64,000 nucleotides of DNA from JACDAE01 sp963717195 (GCA_963717195.1 CAVQVR010000021.1:620001-684000), one strand, 5' to 3'; shown: positions 17,464 through 26,505, numbered from the stretch's first letter. Notes: generated by a model from the sequence alone, not told the origin. Translations and numbers: made by a program.

Positions 17464-18481
17464 ACAAAAAGCTGGCCTGGGACGTGGGCTGGATGCTCTT
17501 TTCTCCGGTGCTTCCGAAACGCGATCTGCGCAGGTATCATCCTCTTCTGCCACGGTGAATGAGGTCGTGCCTGAGGTGTTGCTTGAGAGTATTATCCCCA
17601 ATCCACGTCAACCACGCAGAGCCTTCCGCGAAGATGATCCCAGGTTGTTGGAGTTAAGTACATCTATTAAAGAGCATGGCCTTATTCAGCCTATCATTGT
17701 TATGCGCCTGGATAACGCTCCTGCTCCACAAGATACTAGCAATACTGTCGGTTCTTCATGGTTGGCGGAGGATGTTCAGCCTTATAGTGCGAACAAAGAG
17801 GAAACGTCCTCAAATGCCATACAATACCAGATTATTGCGGGTGAACGACGCTGGCGTGCAGCACGACTGGCTGGCCTGACAAAAGTGCCCGTGGTCATCA
17901 AGGATGTCACACCCCTGCAGATGCTCGAAATGGCCCTGATCGAGAATATTCAACGTGCCGATCTCAATCCTATTGAAGAGGCTCTGGCGTACCAGGCCTT
18001 AATTCAGGAATTTGGCTTGACGCAGGAAATGGTGGCGAAACAGGTCGGCAAAGATCGCACCACCATTACGAACTCTTTGCGCCTCCTACAACTGGCTCCT
18101 AAAGTACGTGACGCATTGATCAACCAGCCAGAGAATTTTAGCGAGGGTCATGCTCGCACCCTGGTTGGAATTGCACGGGAAGAAGACCAGGTGACGGCAA
18201 TGAACCAGATCGTGTCGTTGCACCTGAATGTACGGCAGGCGGAAGAACTGGCCTCCAGAATCAAATCGTCACAGGATATCGAAACAGCAGTACGGCAGGT
18301 CACGGCCTCGCCGAAGCGTGCACCCCAGATGACGGAACTGGAGACACATTTTCGCGATGCACTGATGGTGAAAGTAGACCTTAAATGTAATCCAAAGGGC
18401 AAAGGAACGCTTGTTCTGCATTTCAATAATCAGGATGAACTGGAGAATTTGTACAGCAAGCTGGTGAAACACGAAGGGTAA
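17456..18481 (+). CDS. parB: chromosome partitioning protein ParB/Spo0J
   Basis: A 341-residue centromere-binding protein. KAGLGRGLDALF is the ParA-stimulating N-terminus. The ParB/Srx CTPase part is ESIIPNPRQPRRAF...LIQPIIVMR and GERRWRAARLAG. A helix-turn-helix follows (LTQEMVAKQVGKDRTTITNSLRLL), then a C-terminal dimerisation region. There is an extra insert of about 40 residues (around 75-120) between the first and second CTPase motifs. The GTG start lies inside the parA stop region with GAGGAGGTA upstream. Confidence 0.94.
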   Translation: MAKQKAGLGRGLDALFSGASETRSAQVSSSSATVNEVVPEVLLESIIPNPRQPRRAFREDDPRLLELSTSIKEHGLIQPIIVMRLDNAPAPQDTSNTVGSSWLAEDVQPYSANKEETSSNAIQYQIIAGERRWRAARLAGLTKVPVVIKDVTPLQMLEMALIENIQRADLNPIEEALAYQALIQEFGLTQEMVAKQVGKDRTTITNSLRLLQLAPKVRDALINQPENFSEGHARTLVGIAREEDQVTAMNQIVSLHLNVRQAEELASRIKSSQDIETAVRQVTASPKRAPQMTELETHFRDALMVKVDLKCNPKGKGTLVLHFNNQDELENLYSKLVKHEG

Positions 18482-18531
18482 GCACCATGCGTTAATACTA
18501 AATGAAGAAATCGCGTCGGGACCGTGGGGAT

Positions 18532-18616
18532 GTAGGGGCCGCATTTATGCCGCCCAGGTGTGTCCGGTGCATTGAACAGACCACCCGCACCTGGGCGGCA
18601 TAAATGCGGCCCCTAC
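18532..18616. repeat. 85-bp palindrome of the GTAGGGG family
   Basis: Arms of about 31 bases beginning GTAGGGGCCGCATTTATGCC and ending with its complement GCCCCTAC enclose a 20-odd base loop. It sits between parB and a DinB gene and may end parB transcription. The arm core GGGGCCGC-TTTA is shared with the 9968 tandem array. The right edge is followed by GTCAATTCC, closely matching GCCAATTCC after the 20107 palindrome. Confidence 0.85.
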
Positions 18617-18645
18617 GTCAATTCCCGCAAGGTATGGAGGAATAA

Positions 18646-19143
18646 ATGGCGACCATCGAAAATCCATTTGAGAAGATCCGGCCCAAACTGGTGTCGGCTC
18701 GCATTGAATTTATGAGTCAGCTTGCAAAGTTTAGCAAAGATGAGCTAACGAAACAATTCACGCATGAAGAATGGTCACCTGTACAACTGGCCCATCATCT
18801 TTATATCGCCGATGGACTGGCACTGGAGCAGATGCAGCAGATACAAAGTGAGAATAATCCGCTGCTTGCTAATACGGCTGAAGTAGCTCCCCAATTGACG
18901 AGGGACGCGCATGTTCCAGCCTCACTTGATGCCGTGCTGGCTGGAATGGCGGCGCGACGCGAAGAGATTTTTGCCTATCTTTCCGCTCTTTCCTCTGAGT
19001 CCTGGGAACGCCCTTTCCAGCATCCAGCCTGGGGGCAATTGCAGTTCTACCAGTTTGTAAATGTGCTTCCCCAACATGATATGCAGCATGCACGTCAGCT
19101 TGGCAGTATTAAAGCCAGGTTTCAGGAACATAGTGTGGAATAA
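18646..19143 (+). CDS. DinB-like four-helix protein
   Basis: A 165-residue protein of the DinB/YfiT superfamily, putative metal-dependent enzymes such as thiol-S-transferases. The three metal-ligand His positions are visible: WSPVQLAHHLYIADG and VLPQHDMQHARQ. Helix-rich throughout. GGAGG lies five bases before the ATG. The substrate is unknown. Confidence 0.82.
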   Translation: MATIENPFEKIRPKLVSARIEFMSQLAKFSKDELTKQFTHEEWSPVQLAHHLYIADGLALEQMQQIQSENNPLLANTAEVAPQLTRDAHVPASLDAVLAGMAARREEIFAYLSALSSESWERPFQHPAWGQLQFYQFVNVLPQHDMQHARQLGSIKARFQEHSVE

Positions 19144-19160
19144 ATTTAGCGTCAGTCTCT

Positions 19161-19838
19161 TTACCAGCTAAGTTCCTGGCGGAATTCGTCCAGATATTGA
19201 CGCATGAAATCCATTCGTCGCTGTGCGAGCTCTCGCCCTGTCTGCGTAGTCATTGTTTCAGCCAGTTTAAGTAGCTTGGTATAGAAATGGTCGAGCAGAT
19301 AGAGGGTATCGTCTAACGTATGTTCATTCCCAAATGGATCTGTTGGGTGATAAGATCGTGTAGAAGAAGTCCTGCGCACTGTACCTGTTATTGCCCAACG
19401 TAGAATACCAATCGCGCCAAGGCCGTCGAGACGATCTGCATCACGTACAATGCAAGCCTCAAGAGTACACGGCTCAACTCCCCGGCTGAAACTATGCGCG
19501 ATTATCGCATGCTGGATGGCCTCTCGCTCAATCTCTGGTACCTGATAGCGCTCTAATAATTCATCTGCAAGCATGACGGAAAGATCTGCGTGATGTCTAT
19601 GGTACTTCTCCCCGTTAGCTTCGTTCGCGGGTACAACACGGCCCAGATCATGCAGCAGGGCCGCCATACCTACAACAAAGCAATCAGCCTTTTCTTGATT
19701 GGTAATATGCAAAGCCAGTTGGTAGACGCGATTGACATGCTCCCAGCCGTGTGCCAGGTCATCAATACCTGTAAAACGCTGCTGTACCTCGTTATACGTT
19801 CGTTCAAGTACCTCTGATGCTACAAACACATTATCCAT
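19161..19838 (-). CDS. HD-domain phosphohydrolase
   Basis: A 225-residue YedJ-like HD protein. The metal site is WEHVNRVYQLA (His), LLHDLGR (HD), HHADLSVMLADELL (His) and CIVRDADRLDGLGAIGI (Asp). The family hydrolyses phosphate esters of nucleotides or related compounds. The ribosome site is AAGGG. It is convergent with the DinB gene. Confidence 0.87.
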   Translation of the reverse strand: MDNVFVASEVLERTYNEVQQRFTGIDDLAHGWEHVNRVYQLALHITNQEKADCFVVGMAALLHDLGRVVPANEANGEKYHRHHADLSVMLADELLERYQVPEIEREAIQHAIIAHSFSRGVEPCTLEACIVRDADRLDGLGAIGILRWAITGTVRRTSSTRSYHPTDPFGNEHTLDDTLYLLDHFYTKLLKLAETMTTQTGRELAQRRMDFMRQYLDEFRQELSW

Positions 19839-20289
19839 GCCATAAACCCTTTCTCGCTCAACGGCGTAGGGGCGTCACCCAATACCGTTCAAATACCGAC
19901 AATCTCTCCTTCTGGGGTAGGGGCGTGAGCTTGCCTCCGCCCTGGTGGGGAACAAGACGATGTGGCGGCCAGGGCGGAGGCAAGCTCACGCCCCTACCCG
20001 AATTTCCTTCATTCGTTTTATTCTCCTGGAATTGCGCCCCAATTCCATCGTTCAGGGTGCTCCACCAGGAGCATGGCTTATTTGAACGGTATTGGTGACG
20101 CCCCTACGCCAATTCCTCCCAAACCCTCATGTTCTGATATCAGTCTACCTCAAAAATCACTCACGTGGGGGATGTATTCTATTGAGAGCTTGCTATACTA
20201 AAGAGAGTAAGTTAACAGATATATTGAATCGCGCTTATTACTGGTGCATTAAAGAAGTGTTGTTCCAATCAGGATCGGAGGGAGTCGTT
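19839..20289. other. intergenic region with nested palindromes
   Basis: No coding sequence is supported here. It holds the nested inverted repeats listed next, then about 180 bases leading to the LuxR-type regulator, with a TATACT box at 20194 that could be a -10 element. Confidence 0.6.
19865..20107. repeat. nested inverted repeats of the GTAGGGG family
   Basis: The outer arms (19865-19895 and 20079-20107, about 30 bases with one extra base in the left arm) begin CGTAGGGGCGTCACC. The inner arms (about 19915-19945 and 19969-19999) read GGGTAGGGGCGTGAGCTTGC and its complement. Two distinct palindromes of one family are therefore inside each other, which suggests insertion of one copy into another. 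Confidence 0.85.
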
Positions 20290-21066
20290 GTGAACCACCC
20301 CAATGTAGATGATATAAAATATGCGGCTACAGGGTTTTTTTCTCCGGCTACAGCTATTAGTGAAAGTACTCATAATGATAAGCACATAGAAGCTACAAAG
20401 CATATAGATATAATCAACTTGCTGCTCGTAGATGATCATATGTTGATGCGCGAAGGACTGCGTCAACTATTGTCATTAGAGGAGGATATTCGCGTGATCG
20501 GGGAAGCGGTCGATGGAATAGAAGCATTACAAAAGATCCGTCAGTTGCGACCGGATGTGGTTTTGATGGATATTCATATGCCTGGAGCAAATGGAATTAC
20601 GGTGACACAGCAGATTGTGCAGGAGTTTCCCGAGATTGCAGTAATCATATTGAGCATGCAGCAGCAAAATCAGCAGGTTTTACAGGCTGTGAAGAGTGGT
20701 GCCAGAGGATATCTGCTGAAGACTGTATCTGTGCATAAGGTGGCTGAAGCTATCAGAATGGTGCATGCAGGCAGTGTCTTTGTCGCACCAGAAATGACAG
20801 ACGTGATCGTCAAAGAATATCGGCGCTTATCTGAAGGAGCATCGGGTCGGCAGAATATTGAGACATTGCAGGCGAAGGAAGTAGAGATCGTACGTTATGT
20901 CGCTATGGGCATGAGCAACAAGGAGATTTCGGAGAAGCTGTCCTATTCTGAGAAAACAGTGAAGAACTACCTCTCGACCATTTTTCAAAAACTCCATCTG
21001 CGAGATCGTACGCAGGTCGCCATCTTCGCGTTGAGGCATGGTTTATTGCCTGATGAAAATGGATAA
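20290..21066 (+). CDS. NarL/LuxR-family response regulator
   Basis: A 258-residue regulator. An N-terminal tail of about 40 residues precedes the receiver domain (LLLVDDHMLMREGLRQLL; phospho-acceptor Asp in VLMDIHMPG; Lys in LLKTVSV). A LuxR-type HTH follows (VEIVRYVAMGMSNKEISEKLSYSEKTVKNYLSTIFQKLHLRDRTQVAIFALRHG). GTG at 20290 has an excellent GGAGGGAG five bases upstream. No histidine kinase is adjacent, so its partner is elsewhere. Confidence 0.9.
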   Translation: MNHPNVDDIKYAATGFFSPATAISESTHNDKHIEATKHIDIINLLLVDDHMLMREGLRQLLSLEEDIRVIGEAVDGIEALQKIRQLRPDVVLMDIHMPGANGITVTQQIVQEFPEIAVIILSMQQQNQQVLQAVKSGARGYLLKTVSVHKVAEAIRMVHAGSVFVAPEMTDVIVKEYRRLSEGASGRQNIETLQAKEVEIVRYVAMGMSNKEISEKLSYSEKTVKNYLSTIFQKLHLRDRTQVAIFALRHGLLPDENG

Positions 21067-21153
21067 AAAAGAAACCTTTTCAATGCTTCCATTGCAAGTT
21101 ATAATAGGAGAACTAAAATCTCTTCACTGTTACTGCTGTAGGAGCAAAAAAAT

Positions 21154-22077
21154 ATGGCGCAGCGTTTTCTGGTTCGTTTCTGGGGTGTACGAGGAAGTTA
21201 CCCCACGCCAGGATTCCATACGCTTCGACATGGGGGAAACACCTCGTGTGTCGAAGTACAGGCTGGTACACACACGCTTGTCTTTGATGCTGGTAGTGGC
21301 ATCATTCGCCTGGGTGACGAGCTTCTACGAGGTATGAATGGAACGGGAATGGCACATCTCTCGTTATTTCTTACTCATGCTCATGCAGATCACCTGGTCG
21401 GCTTTCCCTTTTTTGCCCCTCTCTTCGATGCTCGCACCAATATTCACCTCTTTGGCCCGCAACTGGCAGGGCTAGCTATTGAGCAAATTGTAACCCCGGT
21501 GATGTCCCCACCGTATTTCCCTGTAGACATGCACAAATTACCTTCACAACGTACGTTTCATACCGTAACCGACGATCTCTGTGTGATCTGGCAGCCAGAT
21601 CAGAGTGAGCCGTTGCTAAATGGAGCGCGTAACGGAAAGCGCGCTAGCGAAGAGGTGTGCGTGCAGGCAAAATTTACGCGCAGCCATCCTCTCAATGGAG
21701 CGGTTATTTATAGTGTAGAATATGCTGGTCGGCGCGTTGTGTATGCAACCGATGTGGAATGGCGCAATGGCTGTGAACCTGCATTCCTGACCTTTGTGGA
21801 GGGAGCTGATCTGTTAATTCATGATGCACAATATACGGTTGATGACTACCAGCAAGGCAAGTATGGCTTTGGACACAGTACTGTAGAGATGGCAGTAGAA
21901 GCGGCTCAGGCCGCTCATGTGCATGAGTTGATTCTCTTTCATCATGAACCAACATATACCGATAACCAGTTAGACGCTATGGAGGAGGAGGCTCAAACAC
22001 ATTTTGCACGCACACGTTCTGCATTTGAGGGCATGGAAATAGATCTTTTAGCTGAAACATTGAGTGAGGATAAGTAA
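21154..22077 (+). CDS. MBL-fold metallohydrolase
   Basis: A 307-residue metallo-beta-lactamase-fold hydrolase. It has the start FWGVRGSYPTPGFHTLRHGGNTSCVEV seen in the cyclic-phosphodiesterase-like group, the metal motif THAHADHLVGFPFF (HxHxDH), Asp in VVYATDVEW and His in FHHEP. The substrate is unknown. GGAGC lies eight bases before the ATG. Its stop overlaps the M50 gene start by one base, so the two are co-translated. Confidence 0.87.
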   Translation: MAQRFLVRFWGVRGSYPTPGFHTLRHGGNTSCVEVQAGTHTLVFDAGSGIIRLGDELLRGMNGTGMAHLSLFLTHAHADHLVGFPFFAPLFDARTNIHLFGPQLAGLAIEQIVTPVMSPPYFPVDMHKLPSQRTFHTVTDDLCVIWQPDQSEPLLNGARNGKRASEEVCVQAKFTRSHPLNGAVIYSVEYAGRRVVYATDVEWRNGCEPAFLTFVEGADLLIHDAQYTVDDYQQGKYGFGHSTVEMAVEAAQAAHVHELILFHHEPTYTDNQLDAMEEEAQTHFARTRSAFEGMEIDLLAETLSEDK

Positions 22078-22847
22078 TGGATGGCATAAATGTTCTGCTG
22101 GCATTGATGATCGTTGGCTCATTTCTCGTCGCAATTATATTACACGAACTGGGTCACACCTTAATAGCTGGCTGGCTTGGCGATACGACACCACGTGCCG
22201 AAGGACGACTAACGTTCAGTTTACCTGCCCATATCGATCCTGTAGGGGTATTGATGTGCGTGATTCTGGCTTTCCAGGTCGTCACTGCCCCCGCAATGGG
22301 GCTGGGCTGGGGCAAACCGGTGAAACCCGATCCGTGGAAGATGCGTGTCGGCCCGAATACCGGTGTCTTTGCTGTCGCATGGGCAGGTCCCATCTTCAGC
22401 CTCCTGATTGGCTTGCTAACTGCGTTCATTGCACACTTCGCTGCACCCTTTTTGACGGGAAATATTTATATTGTTCGTCTACTACAGCTGCTCGTTGTTT
22501 TTGCTAGCGTGAATATCAGTCTCGCCATCTTTAATCTGATACCACTCTATCCTCTCGACGGCTATCAGATTTTGTATACACTCCTTCCAAGCAAGCAAGC
22601 GGTTCAATTCGCAAAATCAGCCCCCTATGGGCAACTTGCGATTTTAGCCCTGTTCTTCCTTTTACCCTTTCTGGGCAGCCTGGCAGGGCTTGGCAGCTTT
22701 CCGTTGTTTCGCCTGTCCTACTATATCTGGCTTGGGGCTATGAACCTGCTGGCCCTGGTACTTGGGAATATATCCCTCCCTCCAGGTATGCTGCTGCCCC
22801 TGGATTTTGGCATACCGATCAATCTCTCTTCGCTCTATATGTTTTAG
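22077..22847 (+). CDS. site-2 protease family (M50) membrane protein
   Basis: A 256-residue polytopic protein. HELGH lies in the first helices (IILHELGHTLIAGWLG) and NLIPLYPLDGYQIL carries the second zinc-site Asp. No PDZ domain is seen, so it is the short SpoIVFB/Rip-like form. It presumably cleaves within a membrane-embedded substrate, which is not identified. It is translationally linked to the MBL hydrolase and close to the HD and scpA genes. Confidence 0.88.
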   Translation: MDGINVLLALMIVGSFLVAIILHELGHTLIAGWLGDTTPRAEGRLTFSLPAHIDPVGVLMCVILAFQVVTAPAMGLGWGKPVKPDPWKMRVGPNTGVFAVAWAGPIFSLLIGLLTAFIAHFAAPFLTGNIYIVRLLQLLVVFASVNISLAIFNLIPLYPLDGYQILYTLLPSKQAVQFAKSAPYGQLAILALFFLLPFLGSLAGLGSFPLFRLSYYIWLGAMNLLALVLGNISLPPGMLLPLDFGIPINLSSLYMF

Positions 22848-22887
22848 ATGGATATAAGCAACCTTGCATAGAAATATACATGGAAAC

Positions 22888-23415
22888 ATGTCCTTTCACG
22901 TGATCCGTTATCGTCTGACACAGGTATGTCAGCAACTCGGTTTTGCATCAGCGCTTTCTCCTGCAGATATTGTGGAGGCAAAGCGCTGGTTGCCAGCCTC
23001 GGCGTTTTCACTTTTCGCGAGTATGTCGCTCGCCGATCAGCAGCATAGCCTGCGCGTATGCCGGAGTCTCCAAAAACGTGGTTGTGTAGAGACCGATTTA
23101 TTGGCAGCAGCATTGTTGCACGATGTTGGCAAGGCGCAGGGACGGGTTCCATTCTGGACGCGCCCCACAATCGTGCTTGGCAAGCGCTTCACACCGGCCC
23201 TACTTGCTCGCCTTGTGATACCACCTTCTCTATTTGGGAAGCGTCGTATTCCTGGATGGCGGCGTGCACTAAGTTATGCCTGGTGGCACGCCGATGTGGG
23301 AGCAGATCTTGCGGCTGCCGCAGGTCTTTCAGAACGAGCTGTCCTCTATATCCGTACGCATCATCAACCCGATGGTCCTGCGGCTCTGTTACATGAAGTT
23401 GACGAGGTATCGTAA
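22888..23415 (+). CDS. HD-domain protein
   Basis: A 175-residue HD-family protein. Landmarks are DQQHSLRVCRSL (His), AALLHDVGKAQ (HD), and HHQPDG near the end. The middle holds a hydrophobic, basic stretch (LGKRFTPALLARLVIPPSLF). The ATG at 22888 is favoured over a TTG at 22864. It lies three bases before scpA. Probable phosphohydrolase of unknown substrate. Confidence 0.75.
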   Translation: MSFHVIRYRLTQVCQQLGFASALSPADIVEAKRWLPASAFSLFASMSLADQQHSLRVCRSLQKRGCVETDLLAAALLHDVGKAQGRVPFWTRPTIVLGKRFTPALLARLVIPPSLFGKRRIPGWRRALSYAWWHADVGADLAAAAGLSERAVLYIRTHHQPDGPAALLHEVDEVS

Positions 23416-23417
23416 TT

Positions 23418-24254
23418 ATGCTAGAGCAGGTCGGCGTTGAAGAACTTTCCGCACGTGAACAGGCACGTTATGTTGTGCGCTTGCCGATTTTTGAAGGACC
23501 GCTGGACTTACTGTTACATCTGATTGAGAAGCGGCAGATGGAAATTACGACGATCTCGCTGGTAGCCGTAACCGACCAGTATCTTGAGTATCTTCACCAA
23601 TGGGAAGCTGAAAAATTGCCCCTGGCAAATATGGCTGCCTTTGTCTCCATTGCAGCCCGCCTCCTCTTTATCAAATCGCAAAGCCTGCTGCCCCAAAATA
23701 ACAAAGAGGAGGCAAACGAGGAGCAGGAGGACGCTGTAACGATGGCCGAAGAGTTACAGCGGCACCTGGTCGAATATAAGATGGCGAAGGAGATAGCGAC
23801 CATTCTGCGCCAGCGCGAGGAGTCTGGTATGCAAACGCATGGTCGTTCCGGTCTGCTTGCAGGCATCGAAGCGCAACTTGCCTGGACGCCACCCACCCTT
23901 GTAAACATGGAAGTGCAATCGCTATCGCGTGCCTTTCAGCGCCTACTCGAACTACAGGCACGCGACGAGGAAAACGACACCAGCCTGATGCCTGTTGCAC
24001 GTGTGCGTGTCAGCGAACGTATCGAAGAGATCATGAGTCGTTTACAGGAGCACCCGGAGCTTCCTCTCGCCGCAGTTATCGCAAACGAGCGTTCGCGCCT
24101 TGTCATAATCGTCACCTTCCTGGCGGTTCTGGAGCTCTGGAAATGGCAGCGTATCAACGTCAAACAAAACGAGTTGTTGGGACCAATTATACTGGAACGT
24201 GGAGATCGGTGGAACGACGATGGGCAGGAAACGATGGAAGAGGTAGAAGATTAA
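23418..24254 (+). CDS. scpA: segregation and condensation protein A
   Basis: A 278-residue kleisin of the SMC-ScpAB condensin. The N-terminus YVVRLPIFEGPLDLLLHLIEKRQMEITTISLVAVTDQYLEYL and FVSIAARLLFIKSQSLLP are diagnostic; the C-terminal winged helix (VIVTFLAVLELWKWQRINVKQNELLGPI) binds the SMC head. scpB is not in the window. GAGGT lies eleven bases upstream of the ATG. Confidence 0.94.
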   Translation: MLEQVGVEELSAREQARYVVRLPIFEGPLDLLLHLIEKRQMEITTISLVAVTDQYLEYLHQWEAEKLPLANMAAFVSIAARLLFIKSQSLLPQNNKEEANEEQEDAVTMAEELQRHLVEYKMAKEIATILRQREESGMQTHGRSGLLAGIEAQLAWTPPTLVNMEVQSLSRAFQRLLELQARDEENDTSLMPVARVRVSERIEEIMSRLQEHPELPLAAVIANERSRLVIIVTFLAVLELWKWQRINVKQNELLGPIILERGDRWNDDGQETMEEVED

Positions 24255-24276
24255 AGAAAAAGGGAATGATCGAGGA

Positions 24277-24942
24277 TCATGAACCCTGGTAAGGATTCCA
24301 GGGTGCGGAAGCAATGAAGTCTTGTACAGAGATCGTACCATACGTATTACTGACCACCTCTCCAATACCTATATGCGTCAGTTGGGGCATGAGAATATTG
24401 AGCCGGTGACCACAACCCTCTCTTGCATCATCATACATATATTCGTAGATTGGACCCACGCCTCCAACCGGGTTACCGGCCAGATTTTCAGCCGCTATAG
24501 AAAAGTGATTGCGCACAGCCAGGTTGCTATTAATGCGTTGTGCAAATGTAACACCAGTAGGGCTGGTGTGGCCGAAGAAGTGTTGCGTTATCATCTGCTG
24601 AGCATAGCTCTGAACCATCTGCGATAACGTCGTATCCAGCACTAAAGGATGCAAGCCACGATCTACCCGTTCAGCGTTCACCAGCACAAACTGTTGTTGG
24701 ACTGACGAGAGCTGATAAAAATTGTTGGGCAAATGCACTACTTGAAGATGCTCCTGCTGACGAGCATTGTTGATTGCCGCTATCGCATCCGTCACACTCC
24801 CACTATTTACATAATTCGGAGTTGCTGGAATGTTGGTGCAGGTAATTTGTTGTGTCTGTGCAGTTGCGACAGGTTGTGTTTGTATAAAAGGAGTAGTGAC
24901 AGATAGAGTGAATAGGAAGAATAGGGAGGGTAGAAGGCGCAT
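24277..24942 (-). CDS. secreted CAP-domain (SCP/PR1) protein
   Basis: A 221-residue protein. A signal peptide (MRLLPSLFFLFTLSVTTPF...) is followed by a CAP domain. Landmarks are VLVNAERVDRGLHPLVLDTTLSQMVQSYAQQM, HFFGHTSPTGVTFAQRI, AAENLAG and HRLNILMPQLTHIGIG, with the His/Glu/His pocket typical of the family. AAAGG precedes the ATG. The family's function in bacteria is mostly unknown. Confidence 0.88.
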   Translation of the reverse strand: MRLLPSLFFLFTLSVTTPFIQTQPVATAQTQQITCTNIPATPNYVNSGSVTDAIAAINNARQQEHLQVVHLPNNFYQLSSVQQQFVLVNAERVDRGLHPLVLDTTLSQMVQSYAQQMITQHFFGHTSPTGVTFAQRINSNLAVRNHFSIAAENLAGNPVGGVGPIYEYMYDDAREGCGHRLNILMPQLTHIGIGEVVSNTYGTISVQDFIASAPWNPYQGS

Positions 24943-24980
24943 GATTATAACCTTTCATAGAAGAATATAATAGACAATTT

Positions 24981-25141
24981 GTAACTCTTCAGGTCTCCTC
25001 GCCACCTGCGGTGGCTCGCCCAGGTTTGGTGTGGACGGGGTGGGATTGGCGGCCTGGGGCCGCCAATCCCACCCCGTCCACACCAAACGGCTTGCGAAGC
25101 GCCATAGGCGCTGAGGAGTCAGACCCCTTATGAATAGTTAC
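24981..25141. mobile_element. MITE A, copy 1 (IS66-like ends)
   Basis: A 161-bp non-coding element with ends GTAACTCTTCA and TGAATAGTTAC. It is flanked by a perfect 8-bp duplication GACAATTT (24973-24980 and 25142-25149). The interior is one long palindrome around GGCGGCCTGGGGCCGCC. A closely similar copy lies at 53839-53994. Ends starting GTAA and 8-bp duplications are the known hallmarks of IS66-family elements, so a non-autonomous derivative is likely. It lies 34 bases upstream of the CAP gene start and could affect its expression. Confidence 0.85.
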
Positions 25142-25346
25142 GACAATTTTTAAATATCCTGGGTGTGTAACATTTTTATATTCTCTATTTTTTATATCGG
25201 CACCGAAATAGAGGAAAATAGGGTTGTGCGGTGGCCTCCTTTCTTCGAATTGGAAAACCTCCACACTGCAAAACAACCGTTGCAGCAAGACGTTATGCTC
25301 CTGTATAATGAAATTCATCAATATAAAAAGATAGCAGGAGGGTATA
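25142..25346. other. intergenic leader of the TIR gene
   Basis: About 200 bases between MITE A and the TIR gene. A TATAAT at 25314 would be a -10 box, but no matching -35 lies 16-18 bases upstream. Nothing else is visible. Confidence 0.4.
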
Positions 25347-25820
25347 ATGCCATACGAAGTTTTCATATCATATTCCCACGAGGATCGCCCTCTTCTCAAC
25401 GAACTTGTTGCACACCTGAGCATCTTGCAGAAGCAGAAACTTATCAGTACATGGAAAGATATAGATATAAGCCCCGGCACTGAGTGGGAGAAGCAGATTA
25501 TGAATTGCCTGAATAGTGCGCAGATTATTCTCCTTCTGATCAGTTCCGATTTTATAAACTCTAATTTCTGTTACAGTATTGAAATGGAACGAGCAATACA
25601 ACGGCACAAAGCAGATGAGGCACGTGTCATTCCTATTATTCTACGTCCGGTCTACTTGAAAGGCGCACCTTTCGAGATGCTCGATGTATTACCTCTTGAT
25701 GCTAAAAAAAGGGTAAAACCGATTGTAAGTTGGACTCCACATGATGAGGGTTATCGAAATGTTGTGGAAGGTATCGCGCATGCCATCGACGACCTGAAAA
25801 GCAAAGGCAAAGCGCCTTAG
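25347..25820 (+). CDS. TIR-domain protein
   Basis: A 157-residue protein made of one TIR domain. It has the start YEVFISYSHEDRPLLNELVAHL (box 1), SAQIILLLISSDFINSNFCYSIEMERA with the likely catalytic Glu79, and VIPIILRPV. Bacterial TIR domains often cleave NAD+ in anti-phage or toxin systems; with no sensor domain attached, a partner or intrinsic activity must be assumed. AGGAGGG lies five bases before the ATG. It converges with the pentapeptide gene only five bases away. Confidence 0.87.
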   Translation: MPYEVFISYSHEDRPLLNELVAHLSILQKQKLISTWKDIDISPGTEWEKQIMNCLNSAQIILLLISSDFINSNFCYSIEMERAIQRHKADEARVIPIILRPVYLKGAPFEMLDVLPLDAKKRVKPIVSWTPHDEGYRNVVEGIAHAIDDLKSKGKAP

Positions 25821-25824
25821 CCAG

Positions 25825-26505
25825 CTATTCATTCCTTCGTCGGGAGATAGTTACCCCTTTAGGCACTGGTTTTGCAGCTTCCTCAAGTAGCCAGCGCCGG
25901 GCTATCTCACCTTCTAGTCGTTGAGGAACGTTTTCCTCGCCAATATCGATCCACTCGACTATTGCGCTTTCCAATCCCGTTGCTGTGGCCAATTCAGCTC
26001 CCTCCAGAGATGCCCCAGTGAGGGTTGTGTGAGCCATATGTGCCGTATAAAAGCATGCTTCACGTAAATTGGCATGACTGAAATTGGTGTGTTCCAGGTT
26101 CGCTTTGATAAAATTTGCATCATAGAAATTGCCGGAGGTCAGATCGGCCTTCTGAAAATTTGCCTCTAGCCCTTCCAATGAGACTCCACGCACTGCACGC
26201 AGGCTAGCTCCTGAGAAATTGGTATGGTCGGCAACAGTCTCAACTAGCCACGCATCATCAAGTTTAGCCTCAACAAACGAAGCCCAGCGTAAGTTAGAAT
26301 TGCTCAGATTGGCATTGCGCAACACGGCTTGATTCAGATTAGCTTCTGGCAAAACCATCATCACCAACTGGCGATTCGAGAGATCCAGGTCATGCAGATC
26401 CACATTTCCCTCGGCAAATTCTTGTCCTTCTTTCTTCGTTGTCTCTAGCCAGCGCTCATGTGCCTCTATATGTGCTAACAATTCAGGTGGGATTGGATGT
26501 GCCAT
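25825..26505 (-). CDS. pentapeptide-repeat protein
   Basis: A 226-residue protein. Residues about 40-175 carry pentapeptide repeats of the A(N/D)LxX type (ANLNQAVLRNANLSNSNLRWASFVEAKLDDAWL, then a later run). These fold into a right-handed quadrilateral beta-helix. The C-terminus is charged (RRWLLEEAAK...). There is no signal peptide. A few family members mimic DNA and protect gyrase; nothing here decides the function. GGAGA precedes the ATG. Confidence 0.87.
   Translation of the reverse strand: MAHPIPPELLAHIEAHERWLETTKKEGQEFAEGNVDLHDLDLSNRQLVMMVLPEANLNQAVLRNANLSNSNLRWASFVEAKLDDAWLVETVADHTNFSGASLRAVRGVSLEGLEANFQKADLTSGNFYDANFIKANLEHTNFSHANLREACFYTAHMAHTTLTGASLEGAELATATGLESAIVEWIDIGEENVPQRLEGEIARRWLLEEAAKPVPKGVTISRRRNE

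Noticed and set aside
22885..22905. parS-like CTTTCACGTGATC near 22890
   Set aside because: Only the core TTTCACGTGA matches, and it lies inside a coding start; too weak to call.
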